Origin: an uncultured Lachnospiraceae bacterium
GTDB lineage: Bacteria > Bacillota > Clostridia > Lachnospirales > Lachnospiraceae
DNA: 64,000 nucleotides
NCBI GenBank assembly: GCA_934438085.1
Contig: CAKSBC010000003.1
Coordinates: 1 to 64,000 of the forward strand
Reading direction: 5' to 3'
Below are positions 45,348 through 54,051 of the stretch, in pieces. A model generated the notes under the pieces. It ran no database searches. It saw nothing but the letters and a program-made list of their open reading frames with translations, and was not told where the DNA came from. Position 1 is the stretch's first letter. Every line of letters begins with the position of its first letter. The position numbers and the translations under genes are program-made.

Positions 45348-46309
45348 CAGTTTTCTCCTATGCATAAGCATGCCGCAGTGTGTGTTTTGCTGATCTGCGC
45401 ATTCTGCGGTGTTATTTCATGGCAAATATCCTGACATTTCGGGCATCTTTCCGCAAACGGACAGCCTTTCATTTCTGCTTTAAATGCCGGCGGTATCCCC
45501 GGAAGCCCTTTTGATATATTTCCATTCATGTCAGGAACCGCCTGAATCAGCGCCTTTGTATAAGGATGACAGGCATCATGCAAAATTTCATCCCTGCTTC
45601 CGTATTCAACGATCCTGCCGCCGTACATAATTGCAATATTATCTGAAATTGCAGAAACCACGCCAAGGTTATGAGATATCAGGATCATTGATACATTAGA
45701 GCGTTCTTTAAGCAGCTGTAATTCTTTTATGACCTGCAGCTGACTTGTCACATCCAATGCACTTGTAGGCTCATCTCCTAATATAAGCTTTGGATTATTG
45801 ATCATTGCTGCAGCTATCATTACACGCTGGCACATTCCTCCGCTAAGCTCAAACGGATACGCTTTAAGTATTCTCTGCGGATCCTCAAGCAAAAGATCTT
45901 CCATCAGTTTTGCAGCTAATGCATCGCTCTCTCTTCGACTGACCTTCCTGCCGTGCATTCTCATGGTTTCCAAAAACAGCGATGAAATCGTCTTGGTTCC
46001 ATCCATAGCGGCATAAGCATTCTGAGGGATCATAACTATATCCGCACCTCGAAGTCTTCTGATCTCTTCGTAGGAAAGCTCGGTCATTTCCTGTCCGTCA
46101 AAGCAAATGCTTCCTTTAATCCGACCTGAGCCAATTTTTTTAAGCATCATAAGCGAACGCAGCACCGTGGTTTTGCCGCAGCCGCTTTCACCTACTATGC
46201 CTAGAAATTCACCTTTTCTTACCGTAAAGCTGATATTTCTTGCAATGTCTATACCGTCACTGTATGAAACACACAGATCCTTTACACTTATCATATTGTC
46301 TTGTTCCAT
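45347..46309 (-). CDS. Second Opp-type importer ATPase (OppD/NikD-like)
   Basis: An ATPase of about 320 residues with Walker A GESGCGKTT, signature LSGGMCQR and Walker B LILGDEPTSALD. The C-terminal Cys-rich segment (GCPFAERCPKCQDIC) is the oligopeptide-type extension. Several in-frame starts exist upstream; GGTG before the ATG at 46309 makes this the best choice, although it is not strong. A hairpin lies between it and the binding-protein gene. Confidence 0.88.
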   Translation of the reverse strand: MEQDNMISVKDLCVSYSDGIDIARNISFTVRKGEFLGIVGESGCGKTTVLRSLMMLKKIGSGRIKGSICFDGQEMTELSYEEIRRLRGADIVMIPQNAYAAMDGTKTISSLFLETMRMHGRKVSRRESDALAAKLMEDLLLEDPQRILKAYPFELSGGMCQRVMIAAAMINNPKLILGDEPTSALDVTSQLQVIKELQLLKERSNVSMILISHNLGVVSAISDNIAIMYGGRIVEYGSRDEILHDACHPYTKALIQAVPDMNGNISKGLPGIPPAFKAEMKGCPFAERCPKCQDICHEITPQNAQISKTHTAACLCIGEN

Positions 46310-46334
46310 GAAAATGACACCGTTTATTACATCA

Positions 46335-46362
46335 AGGGCTGCATAGCATAGCACGCAGCCCT
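46335..46362 (-). terminator. Intercistronic hairpin after the second binding-protein gene
   Basis: AGGGCTGC and GCAGCCCT form a perfect 8-bp stem with a twelve-base loop and no T-run. It occupies the same operon position as the hairpin of the first importer and should likewise favour expression of the binding protein. Confidence 0.65.
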
Positions 46363-46384
46363 CACCTGATCGATCATTATAATA

Positions 46385-47974
46385 TTAGTTTTCTGCAATA
46401 ATATCCTTGTTGAGAAGATAATACTCCGAAGGGTTTGTCTTAAGCCCATGAACATCTGCACCCATTACATAATAATACTTAGAGTGACTTATTACGATAA
46501 AACCGGCATCCTCATCAATTTTATCCTGGATCTGCTTTGCAAGCTCAACCCTGCGCTCTCCATCGAACTCTTCATCGAGCTCATCTATCAATGCATCAAC
46601 ATCAGCATTTGAATATGCTCCGTAGTTGCTGCTGCCTCCGGTTTTAAATGCTATGTCAGCAAAATACTGCGGATCTCCGGTAGGAATCATTGTAAAGCTG
46701 ACCATGAGTATATCGAAATCACCTGTCTTCTGCTGCTCTGCAACTGATTCATAAACCTCAACATTGATCTCAAGGCCAAGCTTCTTTGCAGATGAGCTGA
46801 TTTCATTGCAGAAATTCGGAAGCTCTGCCTTAGTGCTGTATGTAACTAAACGCAGTGATATCTTCTCTCCGTTAAGCTCACGATAACCGTCGCCGTCAGT
46901 ATCAACAATGCCTGCATCATCCAAGAGCTTTGCGGCTGCATCCATATCATATTCTGTTCCGTGATCTGCTCCGAATGCCATAAAATCAGGGTACAGTCCT
47001 GTAGCAGGAACAGATGCTCCCTTATTCAGAATTTCCGCATAGCTCTTCTTATCTATCGCCATAGCAATTGCCTGACGAACAGCAGACTCCTGAATCTGCG
47101 GATTTCTGAAGTTAAAGAATATTACCTGACCTCTTGATCCCGGAACACCGTCAACATTGTACTTGCTTTCATCATTAAAAAGCTCGAGGCTGGTTCCCGG
47201 AATACTAACAGAAACATCACTTTCTCCGTTCTGCTGAGCCATTGTCAGAGTATTGGTATCTCCGATAATGTTAATGACTGCTCCGTCAGCTTTTGGCTCT
47301 CCGCCCCAATAGTCGGCATACTTTTCTACAACTGCTTTTGATTTGACTTCGTAGCTTACAGCCTTAAAAGGACCTGTTCCTATAGGCATAACAGCCGGAT
47401 CCTCTTCTGCCGTAACATCTATGACTCCTGTAAGCGGCTCACACAGAGTGTTCTTAAAGCTTGGAACGACCTTAGATGTCTTAACTGTCAGCACCTGTCC
47501 GTCCGCTTCCATGCTTTCGATAAAGAGAAGTTCATTAAAACGCGGATTGATGTCTGCTGTACGCTCCCAGCATGATTTAACACTTTCCGCAGTCATCTTA
47601 TTGCCGTTCTGGAATGTAACATCGTCTCTTAATGTTATCTTCCAGGTATGCTCATCTACCATCTCACAGCTTTCAGCTAATAACGGCTGTGCTTCAAGCT
47701 TGTCATCAAGCTTAAATAAAGTCTCTGTTATTCCCCAACGGCTTGTATACCAGCTGTCCCAGCTCTGTGCCGGGTCTAATGAAGTCGGGCACTGTGTGTC
47801 TGCTACAGTAATAATATTGTCGGTTTTCTGCTCAGCCTGCTCCTGCTGTTCAGTCTGCTGTGACTGCTGACCCTGCTGTGCATCCTGCTCAGACGCCTTG
47901 CTTCCTCCGCATCCGCCAAGCATCACTGAACACATGGCTGCTAAAAACAGTGTGCCGAATAATCTTTTTTTCAT
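46385..47974 (-). CDS. Second ABC importer binding lipoprotein (SBP family 5)
   Basis: 529 residues with a lipoprotein signal ending LGGC (Cys22) and a Gln/Glu-rich linker. The mature domain is a family-5 binding protein similar to the one of the first importer (SLDPAQSWDSWYTSRWGITETL; ending NPSEYYLLNKDI), so the two are paralogues. Family members bind peptides, opines or metal chelates. The methyltransferase gene at the head of this operon makes a modified chelate or opine ligand worth considering. Confidence 0.9.
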   Translation of the reverse strand: MKKRLFGTLFLAAMCSVMLGGCGGSKASEQDAQQGQQSQQTEQQEQAEQKTDNIITVADTQCPTSLDPAQSWDSWYTSRWGITETLFKLDDKLEAQPLLAESCEMVDEHTWKITLRDDVTFQNGNKMTAESVKSCWERTADINPRFNELLFIESMEADGQVLTVKTSKVVPSFKNTLCEPLTGVIDVTAEEDPAVMPIGTGPFKAVSYEVKSKAVVEKYADYWGGEPKADGAVINIIGDTNTLTMAQQNGESDVSVSIPGTSLELFNDESKYNVDGVPGSRGQVIFFNFRNPQIQESAVRQAIAMAIDKKSYAEILNKGASVPATGLYPDFMAFGADHGTEYDMDAAAKLLDDAGIVDTDGDGYRELNGEKISLRLVTYSTKAELPNFCNEISSSAKKLGLEINVEVYESVAEQQKTGDFDILMVSFTMIPTGDPQYFADIAFKTGGSSNYGAYSNADVDALIDELDEEFDGERRVELAKQIQDKIDEDAGFIVISHSKYYYVMGADVHGLKTNPSEYYLLNKDIIAEN

Positions 47975-48000
47975 TTTGTTCCCCCTTTTTATTTCATTAT

Positions 48001-48795
48001 TTATTTCAATCTATCACGCAGCTTCTCACCAAACAGATTAAACAAAGCTGATGTGATAAAGATCGCTGTTCCCGGAATCATTATCATTTTTATATCTGTC
48101 TGCATATAATTTCTTCCGAGGTTTATCATTGCTCCCCATTCTGCTGTCGGCTCTGCCACTCCGATACCGAGATAGGACAAAGCGGCGATCTGCATTATCA
48201 TAGAAGCTATTCCCAGGCTGGCATTTATAATAAGCGGCGGCATCACATTCGGAAACACTCTTCTGAAAATGATCCTAAGGTGTGATTCTCCGCATATACT
48301 TGCTGCTTTTAGGAATGTCCTGTTTCGCATTGAATAGGTAAAGCTTCTGGCTAATCTCGCATAATCTACCCATTGAACAAGGCACAATGCTATAATCAGA
48401 TTTTTAATTCCGATTCCCAGTAAGCCTGCAATGGCTATTGCCAAAACGATTTGCGGAAAGGCCTGCATTATTGTGATCAGTTCATTGAGAACCGTATCCA
48501 CTGCACCACCGAAGTATCCGCACAATATTCCGACTGTTGTTCCGATCGTAAATACGATCATTGTTATTAGCAGACTTGTAAATATCGATACTCTTGCGCC
48601 ATACAGCATTCTGGAAAGCATGCATCGTCCAAGACCGTCCGTCCCGAGCGGAAATTCACTGCTGAAGCCCTGCTGTGCCGCCAGCAAGTTCGTTTCATTC
48701 GGATCATTCGGTGCTAAAATCGGAGCGGCAAGTGCGGCTATCAGCAACAGACAAACCAGTGCAGACAAAATATAGAAGGATAAATTCTTTTTCAT
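48001..48795 (-). CDS. Second ABC importer permease (OppC/NikC-like)
   Basis: A 264-residue, six-segment permease with the OppC-type entry APNDPNETNL and FPLGTDGLGRCMLSRMLYGA; the coupling loop is FLKAASICGESHLRIIFRRVFPN. CGGAGG before the ATG at 48795 marks the true start; a longer frame extends into the OppB-like gene but lacks a ribosome site. The ATG overlaps the upstream stop (ATGA). Confidence 0.9.
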   Translation of the reverse strand: MKKNLSFYILSALVCLLLIAALAAPILAPNDPNETNLLAAQQGFSSEFPLGTDGLGRCMLSRMLYGARVSIFTSLLITMIVFTIGTTVGILCGYFGGAVDTVLNELITIMQAFPQIVLAIAIAGLLGIGIKNLIIALCLVQWVDYARLARSFTYSMRNRTFLKAASICGESHLRIIFRRVFPNVMPPLIINASLGIASMIMQIAALSYLGIGVAEPTAEWGAMINLGRNYMQTDIKMIMIPGTAIFITSALFNLFGEKLRDRLK

Positions 48796-49769
48796 GCCTG
48801 ATCCTCCGTGCTTCGGCTGTACTTTATTCTCGGGTCGATCACAGCAGATAAAATGTCTATTATCAGATTTATAATGAGATACGCCAGCGCTACCCAAAGG
48901 ACAAAGCCCTGCACTACATACTGATCCATTCTCGCAACCGAGCTGACCGCCAGCCTGCCCAGACCATTTACAGAAAAAATGCCTTCAATAACTGTAGATC
49001 CGCCAATAAGTATTCCTACATATAAACCGATACAGCTTAAAATGGATGCCGCACAGTTTTTCAATACATGTGAAAACAGAATGCTTGAGAATTTAACACC
49101 TCTTGTTACCGCTCCGTCCACATAAGGCTGCTCAAGCTGTTCCAACACGATGCCTCTGATCTGCCGTATCATTTTTGCAGAGCATTGAATCACCAATACT
49201 GCGCTCGGGAGTATCAGTCCGCGAAAGCCTTCCTGCGCAAGCACCGGAAACATTCTCAGCTTTATACAGAAAAACCACAGGAATATCAGTGACAGTAAAA
49301 ATGATGGCATCGATATTCCGAAAAAGGAAAATATGCGCATTATGTTGTCCAATAAACGGTCGCGATATACTGCGCACAAAATGCCTATCGGAAGTGAGAT
49401 CGCCACGGTTATGATCAATACAAATACTGTCATCCTGAGCGTCGGACCCATGTTGCGGATAAGTTCTTCCGTGACCGGTCGCTTTGTTGTAAACGATACT
49501 CCAAGATCGCCGTGTGCCGCCTTTCCAAGCCATGTCGTATACTGTTCCATAAAAGGCTTATCCAGCCCCATGATTTTTTCCTGTTCGCGGATTGCTTCTT
49601 CCGAAATAACTCCGACATTTCCTTCAGCTCCCGCAAGCCATAGCTCGGCGGGATTTTTGGGTGATAAAAACATGATGGAAAAGGTCAAAAACGTTATTCC
49701 GATAAGCACGACCACAAACTGAATCAGTTCCGATAATGCTTTTCTTACAATAATTGCCGCTCGCATCAT
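48792..49769 (-). CDS. Second ABC importer permease (OppB/NikB-like)
   Basis: A 325-residue permease with six segments, the OppB-type start LSELIQFVVVLIGITFLTFS and the extracellular EKIMGLDKPFMEQYTTWL. The coupling loop is YVDGAVTRGVKFSSILFSHVLKN. The gene starts at ATG ATG directly after the methyltransferase stop, whose last codons provide the ribosome site AGAGG, so translation is coupled. Confidence 0.9.
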   Translation of the reverse strand: MMRAAIIVRKALSELIQFVVVLIGITFLTFSIMFLSPKNPAELWLAGAEGNVGVISEEAIREQEKIMGLDKPFMEQYTTWLGKAAHGDLGVSFTTKRPVTEELIRNMGPTLRMTVFVLIITVAISLPIGILCAVYRDRLLDNIMRIFSFFGISMPSFLLSLIFLWFFCIKLRMFPVLAQEGFRGLILPSAVLVIQCSAKMIRQIRGIVLEQLEQPYVDGAVTRGVKFSSILFSHVLKNCAASILSCIGLYVGILIGGSTVIEGIFSVNGLGRLAVSSVARMDQYVVQGFVLWVALAYLIINLIIDILSAVIDPRIKYSRSTEDQA

Positions 49770-50540
49770 TTACCTCTTTTTTACAGTAACTAAAAAGACG
49801 GAATAATTTTGATACTGAATCTGCTCCTTTTCACTGTATACGACCGGATTCATCGGTTCCTGCACGTCACAGATAAAACCGTTTTCCTGCCAGAATTTCA
49901 GATCCCATTGAGGTCTGTCCTTATATGTCATAGGAAGCTCCTTCGCAAGCTCTTCCATTTCGTTTGACTTAACATAAAAAGAACCACCCTGCTTAAGGAT
50001 CGTCTCTCTGCTTGTAAGCCAATGCCTCATATTTTCCTGATTTTTAAGGTAGTAATACCATTCAGCATCAAAATATTTAATGATTCCGTTTTTCTTAAGC
50101 AGTCTGCCCCATGACATCAGAGTTTCTTCAGGTTCTGTAAGTGTCCAGGTTACATCTCGGGAAATGATCAGATCAAAGCTTTCAGGCTCAAAAGGAAGGA
50201 CGTGCCCAACCTGCTGAAATTTAACTTTAACCTTGGCCTCTTTAGCATTTTGAGAAGCCTTACAAAGCATTTCTGCATTCATGTCCACTGCTGTCACATG
50301 ATGACCGCGCTGTGCACTTATAATTGCAAACAGTCCCGGGCCTGTACCTATATCTAAAATTTCTAAAGGTTTGCTTTCATCAATATCAGCGAATAACGCC
50401 TGTTCCCATGCGCTTTTCTTTACACTGTGAAGCTGTTCGTTATTAATATCACTGTAGCTTTCAGAGCGATGTGTCCAGTAATGATTCATATTTTTTTCCG
50501 TCTGAATTAATTCAAGCTCTTTTTCCTTATAGTCAATCAT
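49770..50540 (-). CDS. Class I SAM-dependent methyltransferase
   Basis: A protein of about 256 residues with a Rossmann-type methyltransferase core: motif I LEILDIGTGPGLFAI near residue 60, acidic loop VTAVDMNAEML, then SFDLIISRDVTWTL. The N-terminal segment NHYWTHRSESYSD resembles methyltransferases encoded next to nickel/opine-type ABC importers. The ATG at 50540 is preferred over a TTG two codons upstream. It is the first gene of the second importer operon and is coupled to the OppB-like gene. A role in making or modifying the imported ligand is inference. Confidence 0.85.
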   Translation of the reverse strand: MIDYKEKELELIQTEKNMNHYWTHRSESYSDINNEQLHSVKKSAWEQALFADIDESKPLEILDIGTGPGLFAIISAQRGHHVTAVDMNAEMLCKASQNAKEAKVKVKFQQVGHVLPFEPESFDLIISRDVTWTLTEPEETLMSWGRLLKKNGIIKYFDAEWYYYLKNQENMRHWLTSRETILKQGGSFYVKSNEMEELAKELPMTYKDRPQWDLKFWQENGFICDVQEPMNPVVYSEKEQIQYQNYSVFLVTVKKR

Positions 50541-50594
50541 ATCCAATACCCACTACCTACTGCCTCACCAGCAAATGCTTTGAAAAATAAAAAA

Positions 50595-50642
50595 GTCACA
50601 AGGCACATTGCTTTTCTTCTGAAAAGTCATATGCCTTGTGAC
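50595..50642 (-). terminator. Hairpin with T-tract in the leader of the second importer operon
   Basis: Arms GTCACAAGGCA and TGCCTTGTGAC (50595-50605, 50632-50642) enclose a second stem CTTTTC/GAAAAG. On the minus strand a T-rich tract follows directly. It lies about 50 bases before the methyltransferase start, so it is either the distal terminator of the hydrolase gene upstream or an attenuator for the importer operon. The rest of the 339-base gap shows no gene. Confidence 0.75.
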
Positions 50643-50879
50643 ATATATTTACTAAAAATACTAACAAATAATCAGGAATTTCTTTCCCTCTATATCGACT
50701 TCTGTCGACAATTCTTTAGAAGACTACCACAGCTTTGTTTCACGGTCAAGATATCTTTATCGACAATTTTTGTTCTTTCCTGCTTTTTTTAACCATGAAT
50801 TGTCAAGCTAATTACACCGAAGTTGAGTAATATACCTAATATGGTGTTCGGTATCCCAGACATTTCTCAGGTCTGCAGC

Positions 50880-51410
50880 TTAAGTTCTTTTATTTAATAC
50901 CTTTACCTGACACATTTCCATGGCCTTTAAAGCATTTTCATGTGTCTTAAGCGTAACGCCTGCGCAGCATGCGGCATCGACATAAACCGGAACCTCCGGA
51001 AGGAAAGCCTTTGCTATTATAGCATTTGAAATAACGCAGATATCCGTACAAAGACCGATAAACGTAATGCTTCCTATTTCCTCATCTTCATTTATGTCGC
51101 AAAGCAAGCCGCCAAGCTCTGATGACCCGAAGGTTTCTTTGTCTATCGGTTCTGTGGTTCTTAAATCATCAAGCTCTTTTCGAATCTGCCAGCCCTCGCT
51201 TCCTCTGATGCAATGCGGCACCGGCAAATTTTTGCCTTCCTGAGTATCGAGATAATAGCTTTCATGTGTATCTCTCGTGAACAGTACAAGGCCGTCAAAG
51301 TTCTCAATTTTTTCCTTTACCTTCGGAACTATAGCCACTGCTTCAGGCGTTCCAAGTGCGCCGTCAATAAAGTCATTCTGCATGTCTACTACTATTAAAA
51401 TATCTCTCAT
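50880..51410 (-). CDS. Isochorismatase-family cysteine hydrolase
   Basis: A 176-residue cysteine hydrolase. The catalytic triad Asp9 (VVDMQNDF), Lys91 (IDKETFGS) and Cys125 (GLCTDICV) is complete, and His49 lies in a nicotinamidase-like metal site region. Nicotinamidase (nicotinamide to nicotinate, NAD salvage) is the most likely activity; other amide or imide substrates are possible. It is a single gene on the minus strand upstream of the second importer operon. Confidence 0.85.
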   Translation of the reverse strand: MRDILIVVDMQNDFIDGALGTPEAVAIVPKVKEKIENFDGLVLFTRDTHESYYLDTQEGKNLPVPHCIRGSEGWQIRKELDDLRTTEPIDKETFGSSELGGLLCDINEDEEIGSITFIGLCTDICVISNAIIAKAFLPEVPVYVDAACCAGVTLKTHENALKAMEMCQVKVLNKRT

Positions 51411-51911
51411 CTTATACCTCCGCCTCTTGGCTCAATAAAAAAGATCCATACACCCGCTTTTACGGATATAAGACTCCTATGTTCTGTTTTCATAAAGTAA
51501 TTGTTCTGAGGAAATAATCATGTCGATTTCCTCCTGTTAATACACATTCTGATATATTATATGGAGGAAATCAACATATCGCCCGTGCCATTACAAAATA
51601 ATAGTTTCCCAAGGTTTGATATAGTCATCCGCTTTCAAAATTTGAATATTTTTCATTTCTTGAAATTTCATCTTTGTACTTATTATATCTCTGCTAATAG
51701 TATATATTTCTCATTCTAGTCGACAGTACGAAATAACTGACAGCTGTTCCATCATGGAAAGCTATCCGCTATGTATGTTATATAAGGATTTTGCCAGCAT
51801 TTTCAGTAGCGTTTCCTCTCCGGGATGACTATATATTCGGTCTTGATGCTGGAAAACAGTATGCTACTGTATAGTTGTTTACGCTATAGCAAGCCCTATC
51901 CAATTCTCCTC
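51411..51911. other. Intergenic region with a 15-bp inverted repeat
   Basis: 501 bases without a credible gene. ATGTCGATTTCCTCC (51520-51534) and its complement with one mismatch (51563-51577) form an inverted repeat with a 28-base loop. Each arm carries a GGAGG-like core on one strand. The remainder is A+T-rich and shows no coding signal. Confidence 0.55.
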
Positions 51912-53972
51912 TTATTTTACGTGTAACAAATTATCTAATTCAGCGGAAAGCGCCTCTTTTTCACCGCTGCCATTGGTCATGAATCTCAGCAACGGCAGGC
52001 CGTATTCTTCCAAAATATGATTCTTGAGCTTATCTCTCTCTGCCTGTCTGGTTCCTTCCTTGTGGTAATGGAAGCCATCTACCTCGATTGCCAGCACCGG
52101 CTGCTTGCTGATCTTGTTGAAAATCAGAAAATCCAGATGCGAAAGGCCTGTATTTACAAAACACTGCTCTTCTGCATTCATCTTTGACTGATCCCGAAAA
52201 AGCAGCTGCAACGGCTGGTGGCACACCACACCTAACGCTGCCCCATCTCGGCTCTGCAATTCTTCCTGAATCAGGGCATACATCAAATTCTCAGAATCAT
52301 ATTCCGAAATCCGCTTATGCTTCTTCAGGTATTCAAACCTGCTTTCGGTATATTGGCTATACAGATAATCAAAAACCGAGCTGATCTCACTGTGCTGCAC
52401 TTCGCAGTTGTTATATCGAATATAGCCAATCAAATCGCCCACATTGCTGCCGACAGGCTGTTCCTGATCCGCTGCTACGATGATGAACTTTTTCTTTGCT
52501 CTGGATACCGCTACATTCAAAAGGTTCGGATCATCAGAAAATTCTGTTACGGTATCATCAACGGTTGAAAGAATAATGACATCCTTCTCTCGCCCCTGAA
52601 ATTTATGTACCGTCGCAACATCGATTGCCGGATCCGCCAACTCCTTCTTAAGCTGATAAACCTGATTGCGATACGGAGCAATAATTCCGATTTCACTCTT
52701 CGGGCAGTCCAGCTTCGGCAGGATTTCTGTGTGAATTACATCAATCTGACGCTGATTCATGCGGTCACGCTCATGATTGCCGACAACCGTTGTCACCAGC
52801 TGCAGAGCATTTTCCGGTTTGCCGTCAGTCATGACAATCAGCTCGCCGTTATAAAATTTCTGATTACAAAAACCGATAATCTGCGGATGACAGCGATAAT
52901 GCTCACACAAGGTTACTCGCGGAGCCCGCTCACCCATAATGGCACAGATTGAAGACAGGAAGCTGTACTGCACAAAGTCATATTCCTTAGCAATTTGATG
53001 TCTTGCAAAGATTGCCCCTAGCTGCTCTTTCTGCTGAGCGGTTACCACATTCGGCAACTGTTTTGTATCACCCACAATAACCACGTTGGAAGCACAAGAC
53101 AGCGCTAGCATTCCGGTAGCAACATCTGTCTGCGAAGCCTCATCCATAATGACATAATCGAAATGCCCATTCCTACCTAGGCTGCTGCGGGCAGTATAGG
53201 TGGTGCTGAGCACAACCGGATATTCTTTCGTAAATACCTCCGGTTGCTGCCAGATATGATCCTTCGTAAAAACCTGACGTCGATCGTTTCCACCATAGCG
53301 TTTAGCAAGGCATGCGCGGAAGCAATGCAGTGACAGCTCCGTGAATTCAGCCATTAAAGTGTCTGCATTGATTTTTTCCAACTTGCTTTCAATGCTGGAA
53401 ATCTCCGCATCAATTTCCTTCAATCGCGTTTCATAGTAGGCATACTGCAGTCGATTGATTACCTCCGAAGAATCTGCCTGCAACAGCTTACTAACATTGA
53501 TGCCCATGGAAAACCTGCGGATCAGCTTATAAATACATCCTGCCTTCTTCATGCCGTCTTGTATATCTCGATATTCCTGCCAAAATTCCATCAGTTTGGC
53601 AGAAGTCAGCTTCTTTGTTGTAATAATAAGAGCGCTCTCATCCACCAGAGCTCGCAGATGTTCACACTCCAATTGCACGTTGTATCGTTCCTGCCGAAGC
53701 TCGGCAAGACGGCTCTTATCCCAAAAGATTTCATGAAGTTTCAGAGATTTCTCCCTGACAGAAGCATATAACTTCGATGATTCATATTCATCGCTGCGCC
53801 AGACGGAAAGATCCGGATACTTCCCGGTCTGCGCTTCGATAAACGCAGCTTTACGCTGATTACGGCCAAGCTGCGCCACAATGAAATCCATGCGGTATTT
53901 CGGTGAAGCCAGCTTTTCGATGATATTATCAATAGCAGAGTTGTTATTGCTGACCACCAGGTATGAGTGCAA
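51912..53972 (-). pseudogene. 5'-truncated SF1 helicase-nuclease gene
   Basis: 686 codons of an Upf1/DNA2-like superfamily 1 helicase. Motif II VIMDEAS, motif III GDTKQLP, motif IV HYRCHPQI, motif V VHKFQGREKDV and motif VI NVAVSRAKKK are intact. A C-terminal nuclease-like domain follows (LDFLIFN, LAIEVDGFHYH, EEYGLPLLRF; DUF2726/Vsr-like). The N-terminus is missing: the frame opens at VVSNNNSAIDN, which in relatives lies just after the Walker A helix, so motif I is gone. An in-frame TGA lies four codons before the TTG at 53972. Phage lysis genes begin 80 bases away, so prophage insertion probably cut the gene. Such helicase-nuclease fusions are common in defence islands. Confidence 0.8.
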
Positions 53973-54051
53973 ATCCGATAATCACAGGGAACCTGTTAAT
54001 TCACACGTTCCACTGTCAAATTCAGCCCCATGCCTGGAAGCGATTCTGGGA
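53973..54051. other. Prophage-host junction (likely attachment-site region)
   Basis: About 80 bases separate the truncated helicase gene from the end of the phage endolysin gene. Composition and content change here from host to phage. The attachment core should lie here or within the first codons of the helicase fragment. It cannot be defined without the other end of the prophage. Confidence 0.55.

Noticed and set aside
49132..49533. 133-codon minus-strand frame inside the OppB-like gene
   Set aside because: It is an alternative frame of a clear permease gene, rich in Arg, Ser and Asp with no membrane segments.
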